Origin: a virus | DNA: 24,620 nucleotides | Direction: 5' to 3' (one strand) | Virus record (IMG/VR): IMGVR_UViG_3300034190_002788 | Location: 1 to 24,620 of that record | Shown here: piece after piece, positions 6,786 to 13,488 of the stretch | How positions within the stretch are numbered: the stretch's first letter is position 1 | Layout: the number at the start of each line of letters is the position of its first letter | Notes under the pieces: model-generated | The model's input: only the letters and a program-made list of their open reading frames with translations | Databases searched by the model: none | Told to the model about the DNA's origin: nothing | Position numbers and translations under genes: made by a program

Positions 6786-7636
6786 TGAAACTTAAAATAA
6801 GCGAACTGTTTTACTCAGTACAAGGTGAAGGACGCTACATGGGTGTGCCCAGTGTGTTCTTGCGTACATTTGGTTGCAACTTCCAATGTGCAGGCTTTGG
6901 TATGCCCAGGGGCAAAAAGACAACAGAAGTGGACGCTATTATTGAGCTAAACGATAAATTTAAATACAAAACATACGGCGACTTGCCGTTGGTTACAACA
7001 GGTTGCGACAGTTATGCCAGTTGGCACCCAAAGTTTAGACACTTGAGTCCTACATACGAAAACGACGAGTTGTCAGATATGATCGTGGATACACTGCCGT
7101 TTAAAGAGTGGCGTGAAGAGCACTTGGTTATTACAGGTGGTGAACCACTGTTAGGTTGGCAACGTGAGTATCCTGACTTGTTGAATCAGCCTAGGATGCA
7201 GAAACTAAAAGAAATAACAATAGAAACAAATGGTACGCAACCATTGCACGAAGACTTCAAGTTTTTCCTATTAGATTGGACCAGTCGCAGAAGTTCTAGT
7301 GCGTTAACTTTTAGTGTAAGTGCTAAACTAAGTTGTTCAGGTGAAAAGAAGGAAGATGCTATATGTCCTGATGTTGTAGCAGAGTACAGTCACTTTGGTT
7401 ACACTTACTTGAAGTTTGTTATCGAAAACGAGCAGGATGCAGAAGAAGCACTAGACGCAGTAAAAGAATACAGACTCGCAGGATTCGATGGGCCTGTGTA
7501 CTTTATGCCTGTAGGCGGAGACGAAGGAACATATAGGTTAAATAATAAAGCAGTAGCTGATTTGGCTATGCGAAATGGTTTACGTTACAGTGACCGACTA
7601 CAGGTTCCATTGTTCAAGAACGAATGGGGTACTTAA
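6785..7636 (+). CDS. queE: 7-carboxy-7-deazaguanine synthase-like QueE (radical SAM)
   Basis: The 283-residue protein resembles QueE, the radical SAM enzyme that contracts 6-carboxytetrahydropterin to 7-carboxy-7-deazaguanine. The opening FYSVQGEGRYMGVPSVFLR is the family hallmark, and GGEP at 118-121 is the SAM-binding motif. The iron-sulfur cysteines are C31 and C35 (GCNFQC), but the third is not two residues later. The best candidate is C74 in TTGCDSYASW, which matches the CDT block that normally follows immediately. This gives C-x3-C-x38-C, with an insertion of about 36 residues between the second and third cysteines. The gene overlaps the cupin stop by one base. The call is good; the cluster geometry is inferred. 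Confidence 0.87.
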   Translation: MKLKISELFYSVQGEGRYMGVPSVFLRTFGCNFQCAGFGMPRGKKTTEVDAIIELNDKFKYKTYGDLPLVTTGCDSYASWHPKFRHLSPTYENDELSDMIVDTLPFKEWREEHLVITGGEPLLGWQREYPDLLNQPRMQKLKEITIETNGTQPLHEDFKFFLLDWTSRRSSSALTFSVSAKLSCSGEKKEDAICPDVVAEYSHFGYTYLKFVIENEQDAEEALDAVKEYRLAGFDGPVYFMPVGGDEGTYRLNNKAVADLAMRNGLRYSDRLQVPLFKNEWGT

Positions 7637-7891
7637 TTGCCGTTGCCCCCACCTTTGCCTTTGTTTCAGCACCTCGGGGAAGATATTGGATTCGGTTTGG
7701 TTAAAGATTGGACTTTAACTTTTTGCGTGTGCCCTAGACGCTGTTTTATCAGCAAGAAATGGATATTTTTAAAAAAAGCATACAAGGGCGAAGCCTATAT
7801 TTACAACTATAGAGGTCCCGAAGCAAGAAGCGAAACCTATTGGGTTTCAACGGATGCATTTTTAGTATGGAAGTTAACAGGAAAGAGATGA
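7637..7891 (+). CDS. Small conserved-looking phage protein, unknown function
   Basis: An 84-residue frame begins with TTG at 7637 right after the queE stop, with GGGGT upstream as a possible ribosome-binding site. No in-frame ATG exists, so the start is uncertain; a GTG near residue 31 (CVCP) is an alternative. The N terminus is proline/leucine rich (MPLPPPLPLF). The second half, with WIFLKKAYKGEA, YRGPEARSE and a closing VWKLTGKR, resembles small phage proteins of unknown role that I recall from T4-like and related phages. It lies inside a coupled gene chain and ends in an ATGA overlap with the next gene, which supports translation. Confidence 0.55.
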   Translation: MPLPPPLPLFQHLGEDIGFGLVKDWTLTFCVCPRRCFISKKWIFLKKAYKGEAYIYNYRGPEARSETYWVSTDAFLVWKLTGKR

Positions 7892-8082
7892 ATAAGATTT
7901 GTGTTATTTGCAATAAACAGTTAGATCCTAAATGTACATGGTCGGCATGTAGTTTAGCAAACAAACTACACCTAGCCAAGCCAACAAGTACATTAGATAA
8001 TGCTAGGCGTAGTCCAGAATACGACGGCAAATTTTATCCGCAATGGAAACAAGAAATAGATCAATTTACTGGGAGACATTAA
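7888..8082 (+). CDS. Small putative zinc-ribbon protein
   Basis: A 64-residue protein starting at ATG 7888 (overlapping the previous stop as ATGA), after an AGGAAAGAG ribosome-binding site. An earlier in-frame ATG at 7840 lies inside the previous gene and lacks a comparable site. Four cysteines in the first 21 residues (5, 8, 16 and 21: CVIC, then C and C) could hold one zinc. The rest is basic and polar with no further motif. It ends at 8082, where the next gene starts (TAATG). Function unknown; a nucleic-acid-binding role is possible but not shown. Confidence 0.6.
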   Translation: MNKICVICNKQLDPKCTWSACSLANKLHLAKPTSTLDNARRSPEYDGKFYPQWKQEIDQFTGRH

Positions 8083-8465
8083 TGTTTGATATGTTCAAGA
8101 AGAAAAAGCCAGAAAAGAAGAAAGAAGCACCCAAGGCTAAAAAGACTGATAAGGAAATAGCAACAGAAAACAAAGAACCGTGGGTAAATGTTTTGACTGT
8201 TGAAGTTGATCCAGATGATCCAGGTAATGGCGCATTTGAATTAGACTGGAACGATCACTTTGTGGCCAAGTTAGTCAAGGCAGGTTACCAACAGAAAAAA
8301 GAAGACACTGATGCTGTTATAGTTGATCGTTGGTTCCAAGCAGTGTGCAAGAATGTACTAGCAGAAAACTACGAGCAATGGGAAGCAAATCAGGATCAAG
8401 CAGATGGCCGTGCTAGACAAATGAATGAAAATGATTTAGGAAACGGTAGAACGGAAGTTTCATGA
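8082..8465 (+). CDS. Conserved T4-like marine-phage protein
   Basis: A 127-residue acidic protein with a strongly basic N terminus (MFDMFKKKKPEKKKE), then EPWVNVLTVEVDPDDPGNG and FELDWNDHFVAKL, ending in GNGRTEVS. I recall this layout from T4-like cyanophage genomes, where a protein of this length is common and uncharacterised. I chose the ATG at 8082, which overlaps the preceding TAA by one base; an in-frame ATG at 8043 would add 13 residues inside the previous gene. The stop overlaps the next ATG (ATGA). The charged N terminus may be disordered. No enzymatic motif is visible. Confidence 0.7.
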   Translation: MFDMFKKKKPEKKKEAPKAKKTDKEIATENKEPWVNVLTVEVDPDDPGNGAFELDWNDHFVAKLVKAGYQQKKEDTDAVIVDRWFQAVCKNVLAENYEQWEANQDQADGRARQMNENDLGNGRTEVS

Positions 8466-9142
8466 TACTGTATGTAAACGGTGATAGCCATAGTGCTGGA
8501 GCCGAAGCAGTTAACAATTATTGTTTTGCTGAAGATGATCCTTTTTACTATAATCTTGGTCGTATTCCCCATCCCGAGAATGAAAAAGCCAGTTATGGGT
8601 GTTTGATAGCAAATGAATTGTTTGCTATACTACACTGTGATGCAGAAGCCGCCAGTAGTAACGATCGTATACTACGTACCACTAGGGAGTACATCGCAGG
8701 AGGCAAACCAGATGCTATCATTATAGGCTGGAGCACTCACGAAAGACAAGAATGGTTGCACCATGGTGTGTATTGGCAAGTCAGTGCAGGTGGGGTCGGC
8801 GACGACTGGCCAGAACTAGTTAAAGAAAAGTACAAGTTTTATGTTAGCAGAATAGATTGGGAAAAATGCAAACAACAGGAGCATGACAAGATTTGGCAGT
8901 TTCACAAAGAACTGCAAGAACAGGAAATACCACACCTGTTTTTCAACAGTTATAGTAATTTTCACAATATATCTATGGAAGATTGGGAAGATTGTTTTAT
9001 TGAACCATACAACCCAGACATGACGTATTACAATTACCTAAAGGATCAAGGACTTACAGCACTTCCCAGTTATCACTATAGAGCTGAAGGACACCGCAAA
9101 TGGGCAGAATACTTGATGCCGCACTTGACCAAGTTGTTATAA
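8462..9142 (+). CDS. SGNH-hydrolase-like protein
   Basis: The 226-residue protein opens with NGDSHSAG at about 6-13, which fits block I (GDS) of SGNH/GDSL hydrolases with the serine in place. It ends with HYRAEGHRKWAEYL, matching the block V position of the catalytic histidine. The asparagine and glycine blocks are less clear, though IIIGWSTHER resembles a block II/III strand. Such enzymes remove acyl groups from sugars, lipids or peptides. Several aromatic residues and a high number of glutamates occur in the middle. The ATG overlaps the upstream stop (ATGA), so it closes the queD-led gene chain. Deacetylation of a phage glycan is one possible role, but the substrate is unknown. Confidence 0.6.
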   Translation: MILYVNGDSHSAGAEAVNNYCFAEDDPFYYNLGRIPHPENEKASYGCLIANELFAILHCDAEAASSNDRILRTTREYIAGGKPDAIIIGWSTHERQEWLHHGVYWQVSAGGVGDDWPELVKEKYKFYVSRIDWEKCKQQEHDKIWQFHKELQEQEIPHLFFNSYSNFHNISMEDWEDCFIEPYNPDMTYYNYLKDQGLTALPSYHYRAEGHRKWAEYLMPHLTKLL

Positions 9143-9143
9143 T
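9135..9143 (+). promoter_or_regulatory. Extended -10 element before the exonuclease
   Basis: TGtTATAAT lies at the end of the SGNH gene, 16 bases before the exonuclease ATG. A weak TTGATG lies 19 bases upstream of the -10. Only AT-rich sequence and no Shine-Dalgarno precedes the ATG, so the message would have a very short leader. Confidence 0.5.
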
Positions 9144-9159
9144 ATGCTACTATTATTAA

Positions 9160-10149
9160 ATGAAATATCTTATTGTAGACACAGCAAACACATTCTTTCG
9201 TGCCCGACACAGCGCACATCGTCAAGCAGACACCTGGGATAAACTAGGCTTTGCTGTACACGTTACACTATCTAGTGTAAACAAGGCGTGGCGTGACCAT
9301 AAAGCAGACCATGTTGTATTCTGTTTAGAGGGGCGTAGTTGGCGCAAAGACTTTTATGAACCTTATAAGAAAAACCGTACGGTTGCAAGACAAGCACTAA
9401 CAGAAGCACAAGCAGAAGAAGACGCATTGTTTTGGGAAGCATTTGATTCACTAAAAACTTTCCTAGACGAAAAAACAAATTGTACTGTGATGCGCCATGG
9501 TAATTTGGAAGCAGATGATTTGATTGCTGGATGGGTACAAGCACACCCAGATGACGAACATGTTATTATCAGCAGTGACACTGATTTTTATCAACTGTTG
9601 TCAAGCAATGTAAAGCAGTACAACGGTGTGTCTGATGAATTGCACACACTGGAAGGTATATTTGATAAAAGAGGCAAGTTGGTGCTAGACAAAAAGACCA
9701 AAGAGCCCAAGCAAATACCCGACCCAGAGTGGATCTTGTTTGAAAAATGTATGCGTGGAGATTCGACAGACAATGTATTTTCAGCATACCCAGGTGTACG
9801 CAAGAAAGGTAGCAAGAACAAAGTTGGATTGCTTGAAGCCTATGCTGACAGAAATGCAAAAGGTTTTAATTGGAACAACTTGATGTTACAACGTTGGACT
9901 GACCATAACGGTGAAGAACACAGAGTGTTGGATGATTATGAACGTAACAAGGTATTGGTCGACCTTACTGCACAACCAGATGAAGTAAAGCAACAAATTG
10001 CAACCACTATTGCAGAAGGTAAAGTAAGTAGAAAGAGACCAATGGTGGGCGCACAGTTTTTGAAGTTTTGTGGCAAGTATGATCTTAACAGATTAAGTGA
10101 ACACAGCCAGCAGTATGCAGAGTTTTTAGGAGCAGGCAATCCAGAATGA
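9160..10149 (+). CDS. FEN-type 5'-3' exonuclease (T4 RNase H-like)
   Basis: The 329-residue protein is a flap endonuclease/5'-3' exonuclease of the PIN-like superfamily, which trims RNA primers and DNA flaps at the replication fork. Metal-binding acids appear in order: D7 (LIVDTAN), E117-D119-D120 (LEADDLIAGW), D140 and D142 (SSDTDF), and D201/D204 (RGDSTDN). The helix-hairpin-helix region follows at about 200-220 (AYPGVRKKGSKNK). Length fits phage enzymes of the T4 RNase H class. The ATG follows a -10 element with no Shine-Dalgarno. Its stop overlaps the DNA glycosylase ATG (ATGA), so the two are probably made together. This is a core replication/repair gene. Confidence 0.9.
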   Translation: MKYLIVDTANTFFRARHSAHRQADTWDKLGFAVHVTLSSVNKAWRDHKADHVVFCLEGRSWRKDFYEPYKKNRTVARQALTEAQAEEDALFWEAFDSLKTFLDEKTNCTVMRHGNLEADDLIAGWVQAHPDDEHVIISSDTDFYQLLSSNVKQYNGVSDELHTLEGIFDKRGKLVLDKKTKEPKQIPDPEWILFEKCMRGDSTDNVFSAYPGVRKKGSKNKVGLLEAYADRNAKGFNWNNLMLQRWTDHNGEEHRVLDDYERNKVLVDLTAQPDEVKQQIATTIAEGKVSRKRPMVGAQFLKFCGKYDLNRLSEHSQQYAEFLGAGNPE

Positions 10150-10538
10150 TTGATGAACGAATGGTCCAACAGCAAGTAGACAACGTGTGGCAACACATGG
10201 TTGGTGTTATATGTTTAAACTGTACGAATCGCAAACAGGTTAAACGTGTACTACCTGAGTTTTTTGCTAAGTGGCCCACGCATGATAAATTGTTGCAGGC
10301 ACTACCGCAAGAGATTGAACAAGTAATTGAACCACTTGGAATGAAACATGTACGGTTAAAAAGACTGTGTCGCATGAGTGAGCAGTTTGAAAACTGGGAC
10401 GGAGAAGATGCTACAGAATTGTATGGCATTGGCAAGTATGGAAGTGACAGTTATAGACTATTCTATAAAAATGAAATACCAGAGGATGTAGGGGATCACG
10501 AACTTAACAGGTATATCCAGGAAGAACTAACAGCATGA
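10146..10538 (+). CDS. MBD4-like helix-hairpin-helix DNA glycosylase
   Basis: The 130-residue protein aligns by eye along its whole length with the catalytic domain of MBD4, a monofunctional thymine/uracil glycosylase acting on T:G and U:G mismatches. Key parts are an N-terminal helix with VICLNCTNRK (MBD4 has a similar FLNRT), LPEFFAKWPT, a helix-hairpin-helix ELYGIGKYGSDSY at 91-103, and D117 in GDHELNRY, at the position of the MBD4 catalytic aspartate. It lacks the iron-sulfur cysteines of endonuclease III. It is short but keeps the core. It is coupled on both sides by ATGA overlaps, to the FEN nuclease and to the next gene. Substrate specificity is inferred only. Confidence 0.75.
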   Translation: MIDERMVQQQVDNVWQHMVGVICLNCTNRKQVKRVLPEFFAKWPTHDKLLQALPQEIEQVIEPLGMKHVRLKRLCRMSEQFENWDGEDATELYGIGKYGSDSYRLFYKNEIPEDVGDHELNRYIQEELTA

Positions 10539-10999
10539 ATGACCTAGTAGCAAAAACCATAATCAAGAACAAATATTGGGTAGTAGAACAATCTGGTAAC
10601 CAGGTTGCTACTATACAGGCAGTAGAAAATGGCGGCTTTGTTTATGTACACGACGACCAGAGAGAAACATACGCTAACGTAAAAAATATAAAGTCCAAAT
10701 ACAACATACAGTTTGCACCCAACGATCAATCAGATGCCAAAAAAAATCAAAAAGAAGTTTATGGTTTTCCTGCTACCAGTCGAACATATAATGAAGTTTA
10801 TGATATAAAACACAAAGTTGCTATCTATACTAAATTACCAAAAAGTCGAAGTCATTATTGCGCAGGATGGTACTTAATTAAGTCCAATAACAAATGGTCA
10901 AAAGTATTTTGTCCCAAAACTATAGTGATTAAAAGATATGAATATCATGGCCCATTTAAATCAGAACAGCAAATGTTAGAAAAGTTGAAACAATTATGA
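10535..10999 (+). CDS. Conserved T4-like marine-phage protein
   Basis: A 154-residue basic protein. Its C-terminal half, with YNEVYDIKHKVAIYTK, HYCAGWYLIK, FCPKTIVIKRYE and a closing GPFKSEQQM, resembles a family I recall from T4-like cyanophages. Two cysteines (CAGW and FCPK) are kept there. The N-terminal part (KNKYWVVEQSGNQVATIQ) looks like a small beta domain. No catalytic motif is visible. It begins at ATG 10535 overlapping the glycosylase stop and ends overlapping the next ATG, which puts it in the replication/repair chain. The function is unknown. Confidence 0.7.
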   Translation: MNDLVAKTIIKNKYWVVEQSGNQVATIQAVENGGFVYVHDDQRETYANVKNIKSKYNIQFAPNDQSDAKKNQKEVYGFPATSRTYNEVYDIKHKVAIYTKLPKSRSHYCAGWYLIKSNNKWSKVFCPKTIVIKRYEYHGPFKSEQQMLEKLKQL

Positions 11000-11379
11000 T
11001 CAAAAGATTTATACAAGGATTTATCCTAGGCGTAGTTACAACAGGGGCAATTACAATCGGTGCAGAAATATTCGCACAAGAGTTGATCGATCCCGAAGGA
11101 GAAGTATCTGTATTGAGAAGTAAGCCAGTAGCATGCTACGACAGTCAGAGTACGTTAACAATGGCAGAAGAGCAAGGCTACGAAGTTTTTTGGCAAGGCG
11201 CAAACATCAAAGACAATTACCCAGACAACACAATTGTAATCATAATTAACGATAAATTGAATTCATGGATGGCACTAGAAATGAACATGGAAGCCGCATG
11301 CATCTTAGGTTATGGTGGTAATTTTTGGTTGTTTAATCAATATTATCAAAATTTAACTCCAGAAGAGGAGCAACAATAA
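10996..11379 (+). CDS. Exported or membrane-anchored small protein, unknown
   Basis: The 127-residue protein begins MIKRFIQGFILGVV and continues hydrophobic to about residue 27 (FAQ), which reads as a signal peptide or N-terminal anchor with positive residues inside. The remainder is acidic and contains two cysteines that could pair outside the cytoplasm. It ends in a glutamate/glutamine tail (TPEEEQQ). The ATG overlaps the preceding stop (ATGA). No family is recognised. It is one of three small proteins in the window predicted to enter or cross the host membrane. Confidence 0.65.
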   Translation: MIKRFIQGFILGVVTTGAITIGAEIFAQELIDPEGEVSVLRSKPVACYDSQSTLTMAEEQGYEVFWQGANIKDNYPDNTIVIIINDKLNSWMALEMNMEAACILGYGGNFWLFNQYYQNLTPEEEQQ

Positions 11380-11380
11380 T

Positions 11381-11590
11381 ATGGAAAAGATCAGTCTAGC
11401 AATTAAAAAGTTCAACGACAAAGTAAAACTAATGAACCAGACTGGTAGTAAACAATTAGCACTAACAGCAGAAGAAGCACGTAATTTGCACAGTGATATC
11501 TATGTGCTGTTAGCTAATCTGGCTGAGACACAAGAAACAAGTGTGTCTGAGCCTGTAAATTCAATTAGTGTAGACGGAGGTGGTTTTTAA
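11381..11590 (+). CDS. Small helical protein, unknown
   Basis: A 69-residue protein with an amphipathic helical first half (MEKISLAIKKFNDKVKLMN), an LTAEEARNLHSDIYVLLANL helix and a serine-rich tail ending VDGGGF. It starts one base after the previous stop, with GAGG some nine bases upstream as ribosome-binding site. Short helical proteins with this KFN-x-K ... L-T-x-x-E-A layout occur in T4-like marine phages as I recall them, but no role is known. It is the last gene before the late-promoter-like element. Confidence 0.6.
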   Translation: MEKISLAIKKFNDKVKLMNQTGSKQLALTAEEARNLHSDIYVLLANLAETQETSVSEPVNSISVDGGGF

Positions 11591-11613
11591 TGATAATATA
11601 CCCACTTTTTAGT

Positions 11614-11626
11614 CATAAATACTATA
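11614..11626 (+). promoter_or_regulatory. T4-type late promoter
   Basis: CATAAATACTATA matches the T4 late promoter consensus TATAAATACTATT at 11 of 13 bases. It lies in a 51-base gap, 15 bases before the ATG at 11642 and just upstream of the ribosome-binding site. There is no -35 box, as expected for a gp55-type sigma. Confidence 0.65.
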
Positions 11627-11641
11627 CTCAAGGAAATAGAG

Positions 11642-11929
11642 ATGTCCAGACCAAAGCCGACGGTCTTGTTAGAGCATGTTAACAAGACAAATTATAAAAG
11701 CGACCAAGTCCTTAGTAGTGATGGGATTTGGGCAGTTTTTTATGATGACCGTCCGATCAATCTAAAGACTCATAACATACTATTACATTACCCTGGACCC
11801 AAGTACAAAAAGGTAAGTTTTAGTAACAGCGGGCATGCGATTAACCTTTGCAAAAAACTCAATAGTCTGTTTAAAACAGATAAGTTTACAGTGGTATTCA
11901 TGAAGCAAGGTGAGCAAATCTTCCCTTAG
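11642..11929 (+). CDS. Conserved small phage protein
   Basis: A 95-residue basic protein (MSRPKPTVLLEHVN, WAVFYDDRPINL, YPGPKYKKVSFSNSGHA, LFKTDKFTVV) of a type I recall from T4-like cyanophages, uncharacterised. It is preceded by AAGGAAATAGAG as ribosome-binding site and by the late-promoter-like element. The following gene starts within its last 20 bases. The basic, compact sequence with many beta-type residues might bind nucleic acid or virion components, but no motif decides this. Confidence 0.7.
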   Translation: MSRPKPTVLLEHVNKTNYKSDQVLSSDGIWAVFYDDRPINLKTHNILLHYPGPKYKKVSFSNSGHAINLCKKLNSLFKTDKFTVVFMKQGEQIFP

Positions 11930-12272
11930 TCAATTAGATTACGCAAAACTCTTCTTAGAAAAGGGTGGAGGTAAGTACTCCAACCTAGACCAATGGCTAC
12001 GTAAATGGTTTTGGAACCATACCGACCAAAATAAATTACGCCTAAGCAAACAAGGCTTCAAGTACTTGAGAGGCGTAGAGTTTCCGTTATATCAAGTGAA
12101 ACTTCCAGAAAAACTCAAAAATCGCACACTCATACAAATGAGTCGTCTGCTAACCTGTTGTTACTACATAGAAAATTTACAAACTGTTTGGCTTACAGGC
12201 GAGGATGAAACTGTGATGCTAAAACTCCATGCTGACAATCTGCAACAATACTTAGATAATCTTTCTTTATAA
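11910..12272 (+). CDS. Conserved small phage protein
   Basis: A 120-residue protein with LDYAKLFLEKGGGKYSN, a basic W-rich segment (WLRKWFWNHTDQ), LRLSKQGFKYL and a closing helix (HADNLQQYLDNLSL). The GTG at 11910 overlaps the previous gene by 20 bases; no in-frame ATG lies near the beginning, so the start is moderately certain. A related layout occurs in T4-like marine phages as I recall it. No enzymatic motif is seen. It is followed by the 90-base gap that holds the strongest promoter of the window. Confidence 0.6.
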   Translation: MSKSSLSQLDYAKLFLEKGGGKYSNLDQWLRKWFWNHTDQNKLRLSKQGFKYLRGVEFPLYQVKLPEKLKNRTLIQMSRLLTCCYYIENLQTVWLTGEDETVMLKLHADNLQQYLDNLSL

Positions 12273-12301
12273 TTAACAACTTACAACGCCAAATAAACTG
12301 A

Positions 12302-12330
12302 TTGACATTTGGCCAGAAAGAGCCTATAAT
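12302..12330 (+). promoter_or_regulatory. Perfect-consensus sigma70 promoter for moxR-VWA
   Basis: TTGACA (12302-12307) and TATAAT (12325-12330) are both full consensus with a 17-base spacer, in a 90-base gap. The ATG at 12363 follows after an AAGGAGAG ribosome-binding site. This should be a strong early promoter in a sigma70 host. Confidence 0.9.
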
Positions 12331-12362
12331 AGTATTTGATAAGTTGATAAAGGAGAGCACAA

Positions 12363-13472
12363 ATGGCAGTATCAGAAACAAGAACAGTAAATGTAGAAGA
12401 AGGCCGTGTTAGGATTCAGCGGTGCTTTAATCTTAAAAGACCTGTGTTTTTATGGGGGCCTCCGGGAGTAGGCAAAAGTGATATTATCTCCCAAATTACA
12501 GATAATCTAAATGGTTACATGATTGATCTAAGACTTGGTCAAATGGACCCAACTGATATCAGAGGTATTCCGTTCTTCAACAAAGAAGCTGGGAAAATGG
12601 ATTGGGCTCCACCAATTGAATTACCGGATGCAGAACTAGCCGAAGAATACCCCGTTATCGTCTTGTTCTTAGACGAAATGAATTCCGCTACTCCAGCGGT
12701 ACAAGCGGCGGCTTATCAGCTTATCCTGAACAGGCGTGTTGGTAAATACTCTCTTCCTGAGAACGTGGTTATTGTAGCCGCTGGTAACCGCGACAGCGAC
12801 AAAGGTGTTACATATCGTATGCCGACACCGCTGGCCAACCGCTTCGTTCACTTAGAGGTTAAAGCTGATTTTCAAACTTGGGAAACTTGGGCAGTTAAAA
12901 ACAAAGTACACCAGGACGTTGTTGGTTACTTGAGTTTTGCTAAACAAGACCTGTTTGACTTTGATCCACGTTCGTCGAGTCGCTCATTTGCTACTCCGCG
13001 GTCATGGGTATTTGTGTCAGACTTCTGCAAAGATGCAGATATTACTGACAGCGAACTTAGTGATTTGGTTTGTGGTAGTGTTGGCGAAGGTGTCAGTGGC
13101 AAGTTTATGGCACACCGCAAGATTGCTGGGTCGTTACCTAAGCCTGAAGATATCCTAAGTGGCAAGACCACAAAGATGGAATCCAAAGAGATCAGTGCTA
13201 TGTATGCACTCACAACTAGTATGTGTTATGAGTTGCAGGATTTCTTAGAAAAGAATCCAGAGAAAAGCAGTCTCCCAGACTTTCACAAACAGGCTGATAA
13301 CTTCTTGAAATTTATGATGGAGAACTTTACCACAGAGGTATGTGTTATGGGTGCTCGTGTTGCTCTTACTACATATAACCTTCCAATGGTACCAGGCAAG
13401 ATGCCCAGCTTTGATGAGTTTCACAAAAAGTATGGCAAGTATGTGATTGCCGCGGCAAGTTCCAATAAGTAA
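12363..13472 (+). CDS. MoxR-type AAA+ ATPase
   Basis: The 369-residue protein is a MoxR-like AAA+ ATPase. Walker A is GPPGVGKSD (32-40), Walker B is VLFLDEMNSA (D104, E105), and sensor 1 is AAGNRDSDKG with N142. MoxR ATPases work as chaperones, usually together with a von Willebrand A-domain protein that inserts metals or remodels a target complex. The next gene is exactly such a partner, 16 bases downstream. The phage copy keeps all the nucleotide-binding residues and should be active. It is driven by the consensus promoter at 12302, and a Shine-Dalgarno lies in front of the ATG. MoxR-VWA pairs occur in T4-like marine phages, but their target is not known. Confidence 0.92.
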   Translation: MAVSETRTVNVEEGRVRIQRCFNLKRPVFLWGPPGVGKSDIISQITDNLNGYMIDLRLGQMDPTDIRGIPFFNKEAGKMDWAPPIELPDAELAEEYPVIVLFLDEMNSATPAVQAAAYQLILNRRVGKYSLPENVVIVAAGNRDSDKGVTYRMPTPLANRFVHLEVKADFQTWETWAVKNKVHQDVVGYLSFAKQDLFDFDPRSSSRSFATPRSWVFVSDFCKDADITDSELSDLVCGSVGEGVSGKFMAHRKIAGSLPKPEDILSGKTTKMESKEISAMYALTTSMCYELQDFLEKNPEKSSLPDFHKQADNFLKFMMENFTTEVCVMGARVALTTYNLPMVPGKMPSFDEFHKKYGKYVIAAASSNK

Positions 13473-13488
13473 TTTAAAAGGAGCGAAT

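Noticed and set aside
13447-13488. Upstream ATG for the VWA protein inside moxR
   Set aside because: ATG 13489 follows a strong AAAAGGAG site, while the earlier ATG has none.
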